Source: Excoecaria cochinchinensis
Taxonomy: Eukaryota > Streptophyta > Magnoliopsida > Malpighiales > Euphorbiaceae
Length of the DNA: 64,000 nt
Direction: 5' to 3'
Assembly: GCA_947683425.1 (NCBI GenBank)
Contig: CANTUQ010000119.1
Span: forward strand, 7,959,501-8,023,500
Part shown: positions 57,335 to 64,000 of the stretch, piece by piece
Position numbering within the stretch: the stretch's first letter is position 1
Layout of the letters: each line of letters starts with the position of its first letter
Translations under genes and position numbers: made by a program
The notes under the pieces: generated by a model
Told to the model about the DNA's origin: nothing
The model's database searches: none
Seen by the model: only the letters and a program-made list of their open reading frames with translations

Positions 57335-57586
57335 ACCTGCTGACTCAAGGTCGTGGATAACGAGTGAACAAAAAGTACTTTAGGGGTACCAACCGAATAC
57401 GAAGAATCATTTTAACTTTTCATTCACAATTATTTCCAGAAGGACCTTAAACAAGATCCAAACACATTACAGAAGTTCGCGAGGAACAAAACGGGGACCT
57501 GATCAGGGTCCGAACGAAAAACAGAAGCTGTAGCAAAGACTCTATTAGGCATGCCTAACTATCCACTGACTAGACTCTAGCAGGTC
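57335..57586. repeat. Foldback cassette, LTR K
   Basis: ACCTGCTGACTCAAGGTC GTGGATAACG faces AACTATCCACTGAC...CTCTAGCAGGTC. Inner dyads: AAGTACTTTAGGGGTACC, GGACCTTAAACAAGATCC, GTTCGCGAGGAAC, GGACCTGATCAGGGTCC, TTAGGCATGCCTAA. Confidence 0.63.
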
Positions 57587-57759
57587 ATACATAAACCATT
57601 CAATCCATTTCATAATTTCCAAAATCATCATCGTATATGTGCATAATCATATCATATTTCCATGTTCATAAAATACCAAGCATAATTCTCATAACTATCA
57701 AAAGAAACAGAAGTTCAAACCTCACGCAAAGAAGAGAACTCAATTAGCATGCAAGGAAC

Positions 57760-58067
57760 TGTCGCGCTCGCGACAGAGACCGGAGTCTCTTCGTTGCGTG
57801 CGCGCGACAGGCTTCGCGACCGTGAGGAGGACAGAAGAGCCAGGCTCTGTCGCGCTCACGACATATGTCGCGATCGCGACAGAGGACAATTGATGCTGTC
57901 GCGGGCTCGCGACGGATCGCGTGCGCGCGATAGCACTTGGCCAAAACTACGCTCTGTCACGATCGCGACAGTTGTCACGGTCGCGACAGAGGGTACACAT
58001 TGCTTCGACTGTCGCGGGCTCGCGACAGCAAAGCTCCCAACACCGCTCTCTGTCGCGATCGCGACAG
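57760..58067. repeat. CG-palindrome array, LTR K
   Basis: About ten units such as CTGTCGCGCTCGCGACAG, TGTCGCGATCGCGACAG and CTGTCGCGGGCTCGCGACAG, with irregular spacers of 5-30 bp. The densest array of the window, with most CG sites intact. Confidence 0.7.
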
Positions 58068-58662
58068 CATCGGGACGTCGAAAATCTGTAGAAATTCTGC
58101 AGATTTTCTTCTTCCAAATCCTCAACCAACCACACAAATCTCAATCAAATGTTACTTACCTCAATTCCCGCCACTCATTGGCATTAACAACCATAATACA
58201 ACATTTATTAACATTAAGCTTCATACAATCCATTAATTTACACATTCAATTTCATGAATCAATCAAAAACCCAATTTATGCATCAAACCACATCAATTCC
58301 AAAATTACCATAATCAACTCATGCTTTTACAAGATTCACACTTCAAAGCAAATACCCATATCATATACATCAAGATACAGAACATCTAACAATCAAATTC
58401 CTAGAAATCATCAAAACACATACATGAACATTTCTCATGCAAAAGTAAGAAAGTTCCCAAACCTTCAAAATCCTTAGCTCCTAGTGCTTAGTTCCACTAG
58501 ATCCAACAACTTCCTTGCCTTTAGGATCCCGAGGAGGCTCAACTAGGAAACAGAACCAAAACATACAAACCAAACAAAAATCCAATCAACCCCAACTCCA
58601 AATCCAAAACTAGAAAATAGAAGATGAGAAAAATTGAAACAAAAGCAAAATGAATGCATAAA

Positions 58663-58670
58663 ACTTACCA
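58663..58670 (-). promoter_or_regulatory. Putative 5' splice site, LTR K
   Basis: Minus-strand CATTG|GTAAGTTT, 611 nt into the LTR. GTAAGT is kept but the base before the cut site is TG rather than AG. Predicted intron to 57085: 1,584 nt. Confidence 0.38.
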
Positions 58671-59248
58671 ATGAACACTAATAGATGATAAAACCCCACT
58701 AGTAACCCTTGAATCTCAACTAAGGTTCAAAAGAGAAGAAGAAGGAGAAGAAGAGGAGAAAGGGGCGGTGATGAACGGGAAACACAAAAATGAAAATCTG
58801 AATTCCTCTTTTTCCTTTATTTTCCTTTTTCTTTTCTTAACCTAAGACAAGTGTCAATCTCCAATTAGTGGGATTTGGCCACTCACACCCTAGATGCTTA
58901 GGTTACACACACACAAGATTCTCTCAACTAAACATACCCTACTCATGTGTGAGCAACACACACAAGTGCAATTCCCTAAACACACCTTATAACCATATGA
59001 ATGACCACATACTAAAACAATCCCACTAGTGCATATCCTACTATGGTGCACTCAACCACACATGATGAAACTCTCATGAACACACACTACAATGGTGCAC
59101 TTGAGCACACACAAAACTAACCCAACTAACTCACACCATGGCACCATGCATGCACCCACATGCTAGCAAAACTCTTAAAACATGCAAGATTACCAAAATG
59201 CCCTCATGATACAAAACTCATGCAATTGCACACACATACATATATGGC

Positions 59249-62200
59249 TCATTCAACTAGGGGGCAAACGGGGTGTGACAACTCTCCCCTACTAACAGGA
59301 ATTTCGTCCTCGATATTCTCACCTGAACTGAACAATTGCGGGTACTGCAATCTCATCGTCTCCTCCGGTTCCCAAGTTGCTTCCTCAACCCCATGGTGAT
59401 TCCACAAAATCTTGACCAAAGGAATCTGCTTATTCCTCAACTGTCTTACTTCACGAGCTGGGATAGCTCTAGGCTCCTCATCGTTGGAAAAATCTGACTG
59501 CACCTGAACTTCTTGAATCGACAAAACATGGGCAGGATCCGATCTATACCGACGGAGCATCGAAACGTGAAACACATCATGAAGCTTCGACAATTCCATC
59601 GGCAAAGCTAATCTGTAAGCCACTGGACCAACTCTTGCTAAAACCTCATACGGACCAATGAAGCGAGGACTAAGCTTTCCCTTCTTTCCAAAGCGAAGTA
59701 CTTTTCTCCAAGGAGATACTTTAAGAAAAACCTTGTCCCCAACTTCAAACTGCACATCCTTTCTCTTCAGATTGGCATAAGACTTCTGTCGATCCTTGGC
59801 CACCTTCAGATTCCGCTGCACAACTCTAATCTTTTCTTCTGTATCTCTAACCAAATCTGGCCCAATCACTGACCTCTCAGACAACTCTGTCCAACAAACC
59901 GGAGTCCTACACTGACGTCCATACAGAGCCTCATACGGTGACATACCAATGCTCGACTGGAAACTGTTGTTGTAAGCAAACTCCATCAATGATACGTACT
60001 TGTCCCAACTACTTGGAAAGTCTAAAACACAAGCCCTCATCATATCCTCTAAGATCTAAATCACACACTCGGACTGACCATCAGTCTGAGGATGAAATGC
60101 TCTACTGAACTTCAGCTTGGTACCCAAAGCTCGCTGTAATTCTCTCCAGAACTTGGACGTGAACCTTGGATCCCTATCTGAAACTATGGACAAAGGCACT
60201 CCATGCAACCGAACTATCTCATCCACATAAATACTGGCCAATCTATGCATCGGATAATCCATTCTAACCGACAAAAAGTGAGCAGACTTCGTGAGTCGAT
60301 CCACAACAACCCAAATAGAATCATGCTTTCTCTGAGTCAAAGGCAATCCAGAAACAAAATCCATGGCGATGTCATCCCACTTCCACTCTGGAATGGAAAA
60401 AGGCGTAAGCAATCAAGAAGGAACCTGGTGCTCAGCCTTGACCTGTTGACAAGTCAAGCACTTGGATACAAATTCCACTATGTCCCTCTTCATACCAGAC
60501 CACCAAAAGAACTGCTTCAAATCCCGATACATCTTCGCACTGCCAGGATGCATGGTGAAAACTGAACTATGTGCCTCATCCAAAATTTGTTTAACTCTTC
60601 ACTATCCGGTACACACAAACGGTTTCCAAACAGGAGAACCCCATCCTGAACCAAAAACTCTGACTGCTTGCCTAAACTGACTTCTTGCACAATCCGCTGA
60701 AGCTTCTCATCAACCTTCTGAGCATCAACTATCTGCTGTCTTAAAGTAGGCTTGACCCTCAACTGAGCTATCAAAGCCCCATCTGAACCAAACCTCCATC
60801 TGAACCGTCTCAAAAACAAGGCAGAAACTGACTTCCTACTCAAAGCATCTGCAACTACATTGGCCTTACCCGGATGGTAATCCACAATGCAATCATAGTC
60901 CTTAAACAGCTCAAGCCAACGACGTTGCCTCATATTCAGTTCCTTCTGAGTTAGAAAATACTTCAAACTCTTGTGGTCCGTAAAGATCCTGCACTTCTCC
61001 CCGTAGAGATAATGACGCCAAATTTTCAAAGCGAAGACAACCGCGGCTAACTCAAGATCATGCGTCGGATAATTCCTTTCATGCGGCTTCAATTGCCGAG
61101 AAGCATAAGCCACAACCTTACCTTCCTGCATCAGAACACATCCCAAACCAACACCTGAAGCATCACTATACATAATAAACTCCTTACCCGAGGTGGGTTG
61201 AGTTAGTATAGGAGCTTCAACTAACAACTGCTTCAACCTCTCAAAACAGGCTTGGCACTTATCCGACCATTCGAACTTAACTCCTTTCCTTAATAACCTT
61301 GTCATCGGAGTAGCTATCACTGAAAAACCCTTAACGAACCGACGGTAATAACCCGCCAGACCAAGGAAACGCCTCACTTCCTGGACATTCCTAGGCGCTT
61401 TCCAATCCACTATCGCCTCCATCTTGGCTGGATCCACTTGGATACCCTTAGCTGAAACTATATGGCCCAGAAACAACACTTCTCGAAGCCAAAAATCACT
61501 CTTACTCAACTTAGCAAACAACCGGTGCTCTCTCAAAATTTGCAAAACTACCCGGAGATGCTCTTCATGCTCGGCTTCATTTTTGGAAAATACCAAAATT
61601 TAGTCTATAAACACCACTACAAACTGTTCTAAGTATGGCCTGAACACTCTATTCATCAAATCCATGAATGCCGCTGGAGCATTAGTCAATCCAAACGGCA
61701 TAACAAGGAACTCATAGTGGCCATACCGAGTACGGAATGCAGTCTTAACTACATCCTCGTCCTTAACACGAAGCTGATAATACCCAGACCAAAGATCAAT
61801 CTTGGAAAACACACCTGCACCTCGAAGCTGATCAAACAAATCTTCAACTCTGGGCAACGGATACTTATTCTTCACTGTGACCTTATTAATCTGCCTGTAG
61901 TCAATACACATCCTCAAAGATCCATCCTTCTTCTTAACAAACAGGACTGGAGCTCCCCAAGGAGATATGCTGGGTCGAATGAACCCCTTATCCAATAGCT
62001 CTTGCAGTTGAGTTTTAAGTTCTCTCAACTCCACAGGAGCCATCCAATAAGGTGCTTTCGATACTGGTGTGGTACCCGGCATAATCTCTATGGCTAGCTC
62101 GACTTCCCTCTCCGGAGGTAAACCCGGCAAGTCACTCGGAAAAATATCATTAAACTCTCGGACAATATGGATGTCCTCAATCCTAACTTGATCCCTCCTG

Positions 62201-63876
62201 GAATCCAAAACCACAGCCAGAAAAGCCTCACAACCTTTTCTCAAAAACCTCTTGGCTTGAATCGCAGAAATCACATTGTGCACGGAACTCGCACCCAAAC
62301 CTCTAACAAACACTGGAGCTCGGTTCCTATCCCGAAGCACGAAAGTCTTCCTATGACAATCAACCACAGCTCTACACTTGCTCAACCAATCCATACCCAA
62401 AATCAAATCATACTCTCTGAAGGGTAACTCTATCAAATCCACAGGGAACTCAACACCCTCAACCATCAACGGACAATTCCTATAAACTCTACTCACGCTG
62501 ACACTATGCCCTAATGGATTGGTCACACATATCTCATAGTCTAGTTGTTCTACCACATGCAACTTATCAATAATCTTATGCGTGCACAAATATGAGTGTG
62601 TGGAACCAGGATCTATTAGAGCATATAATTCAATGTCATGGAGTAGGAACTTACCAGCGATCACATCGGGGGTATCCTGCTCCTCTCTGGCTCTAACTGC
62701 ATAAGCTCTAGAGGCCATTGGGGGAGGACGCTCAACTGTCTCAGAACCAGCTCCTTCTCTAGGTCGACCGCCTCGACCTCTACCTCTACCTCTCGCAGCC
62801 TGAGAAGCATTCGATCCTACTCTGCTAGCTCCTCCCTGAGGACCCGAATCTTCACCCATCTGAGGACAATTAGCCACACGGTGCTCGGTGCTCTCACACC
62901 TGAAACACCCACTGGTAAGCCACCTACACTCATCCCAGTGAGCTTTACTACAGTTCGAACAAACAGGTGCAGCATCAGACCGATCACCTCTACCAGAACC
63001 AGATACTGCAGTTGACCCTTGCCTTCTCCCTCTGGTAGCCGAACCAGCTGTAGGATCATCTTGCGGGTTCCTAGACCTCTTACCCGAAGATGAGGAAACA
63101 CCACCTCTAGCAGAACTCCTGCGCTGAGCTCTCTCTCTAATCAAAGTTTTCGCCTTCTCTGCCCTCAAAGCAGCCTCAGCAATCTGATAATAATGTACCC
63201 CCGGCATACACATCAAAGAAACTAAAGCGATCTTCAATAAATCATTCAACCCGGCCTCAAAGTGCTTGCATCTAAAATCATCCGTCATAACCCCACGCGG
63301 AGCATAACGAGACAACCGGTTAAACTCCTTCTCATAATCCGCAACCGACAAGGCCCTTTGCCTCAAACTCAGAAATTGCGCCCATCTTGCGTCCTTATAT
63401 GCCTGAGTCACATACTTCTTAGTGAACTGCTCATCAAAGAAATCCCATGTCAAAGGATCAGGCATCTGAGGTTGCCTACTCACCAACTCCCACCATTCGT
63501 ATGCTGGACCTTGAAGCAAAGCTATAGCACACTCAGCTTGCTGATCAGGAGGACACCTGACTTCCCTAAGAGCTCTCTTAACCTTATCCAGCCACTTCTC
63601 GGCTAATTCAGATTCATCAAGTCCGGTCCCATAAAAATCCTCCACACCAGCTATTCTCAGACTCACTATCGGAGCTTTCAGGGCAGTCACCCTTTCTAAA
63701 ACCCGAGCCATGTCCTGATGCAATCTGAGCATCGCCTCAAAAGGCATGGCAGCAGCCTCGGGCTGAACCCTAGCACGTTGAGCCGATACCGAAATAGAGA
63801 CAGACGGATCTATCGCTGGAGGGTTCACACTTTCAGCGGACTCCTCGAGTGCACCGTGAGCAGAATCAGAATTCAT
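59249..63876 (-). pseudogene. Gag-pol polyprotein of element K, four breaks
   Basis: ATG at 63876. Codons 1-758 are clean: Gag, zinc clusters (C-x2-C-x3-H-x3-C, then CCHC C324-C337), a Gly/Arg-rich linker, protease D422 in D-P-G-S, and RT up to F-I-D. A TAA (61602-61600) replaces codon 759, the second Asp of the RT box. RNase H and the start of integrase continue in frame to a frameshift near 60590. A TGA precedes 60412, and a TAG at 60058-60056 follows T-D-G-Q-S-E. The integrase C-terminus and a chromodomain (E-V-R-Q-L-R..., E-A-T-W-E-P-E) complete the frame to the stop at 59249. D422 and D758 have exactly the numbering of element A. Confidence 0.92.
59282..59290 (-). other. PPT of element K, inside the coding frame
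   Basis: Minus-strand AGGGGAGAG adjoining the LTR at 59280, translated as part of S-R-G-E just as in F. Confidence 0.8.
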
Positions 63877-63979
63877 CTAACAAACAAGAGGACAACCACA
63901 TCAGCCAACACAGCCCTAGACATAGACATATGCACACATAGCATCATATAAACAATCACCCAGAAACGCCTAAATCGGA

Positions 63980-63991
63980 GCTCTGATACCA
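63980..63991 (-). other. PBS of element K
   Basis: Minus-strand TGGTATCAGAGC, five bases from the LTR whose first bases (TGTA in plus coordinates) are 63997-64000. Confidence 0.88.
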
Positions 63992-64000
63992 CAACTTGTA

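Larger units (their letters stand above)
56680..59280 (-). repeat. 3' LTR of element K (2.6 kb)
   Basis: In plus coordinates TGTAACACCGC to GGGGTGTGACA. Pyrimidine-rich patch (purines on plus, 58730-58760), then donor, array, cassette, hairpin in sense order. The last 11 codons and the stop of the polyprotein lie in its 5' tip. Confidence 0.92.
56680..64000 (-). mobile_element. Element K: Tekay-like chromovirus, nearly complete
   Basis: 3' LTR 56680-59280, PPT, polyprotein frame 63876-59249, PBS at 63991-63980 and the first four bases of the other LTR at the window edge. Inserted in J with left flank GGCTT. Its LTR start (TGTCACACCCCGTTTGCC on the minus strand) and polyprotein are close to F. 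Four coding breaks only. Confidence 0.93.

Noticed and set aside
57749..58477. Open frame of 242 codons on the + strand, rich in Arg and Asp
   Set aside because: It is the translation of the CG-palindrome array of LTR K; the Arg-Asp pattern comes from repeated TCGCGAC units. No protein family is recognisable.

Overview
The window looks like heterochromatin from a large plant nuclear genome, probably a eudicot, but the species cannot be named. I find no host gene, tRNA, rRNA or CRISPR array. Nearly every base can be assigned to LTR retrotransposons nested up to six deep. The evidence is TG...CA long terminal repeats, 5-bp target-site duplications (TSDs), primer-binding sites (PBSs) for initiator Met-tRNA (one resembles tRNA-Arg), polypurine tracts (PPTs), and Ty3/gypsy domains (zinc knuckle, protease, RT, RNase H, integrase, chromodomain).

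Layout. The oldest layer is an Ogre/Tat-type element on the + strand (10740-55449, split into pieces). Its 5' LTR end was hit by element B (minus, 7132-10739), and B was hit by element A (minus, 1-7131), whose gag-pol frame is still open. The Ogre gag was hit by I (12415-17436), which has 3.9-kb LTRs and almost no interior. The 3' LTR of I holds the C array (minus, 17437-33142), three LTRs alternating with two gag-only interiors. C in turn holds solo LTR D (21502-24158), solo LTR E (26507-30597) and element F (33143-51434). The leader of F holds H, a minus-strand Ogre-type solo LTR (35953-45477), and H holds G, a young gag-only element (38355-45103). The Ogre integrase was hit by J (55450-56679), and J by K (minus, 56680-64000), which has a nearly complete polyprotein with four breaks.

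How the parts work together. A, F and K encode (or encoded) the full set: Gag, protease, RT/RNase H, integrase and, where the end is visible, a chromodomain. They fit the Tekay-like chromoviruses. C and G carry only gag between PBS and PPT, and I carries nothing, so their mobility would need enzymes supplied in trans.

Main discovery candidate. The LTRs of A, C, D, E, F, G and K are quite different in sequence but share one ordered layout: a pyrimidine-rich patch, a consensus AG|GTAAGT splice donor, an array of CG-rich palindromes whose core differs between families, a foldback cassette of about 200-330 bp bounded by imperfect inverted repeats containing GTGGATA, and a conserved twin hairpin that ends in a plant-consensus acceptor TGYAG|GT, 300-435 nt before the LTR end. 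J shows the 3' half of the same order and B a decayed version. I propose that this is an intron inside the LTR, with its acceptor held in a structured RNA. That is inference from sequence; transcript data would be needed to confirm it.
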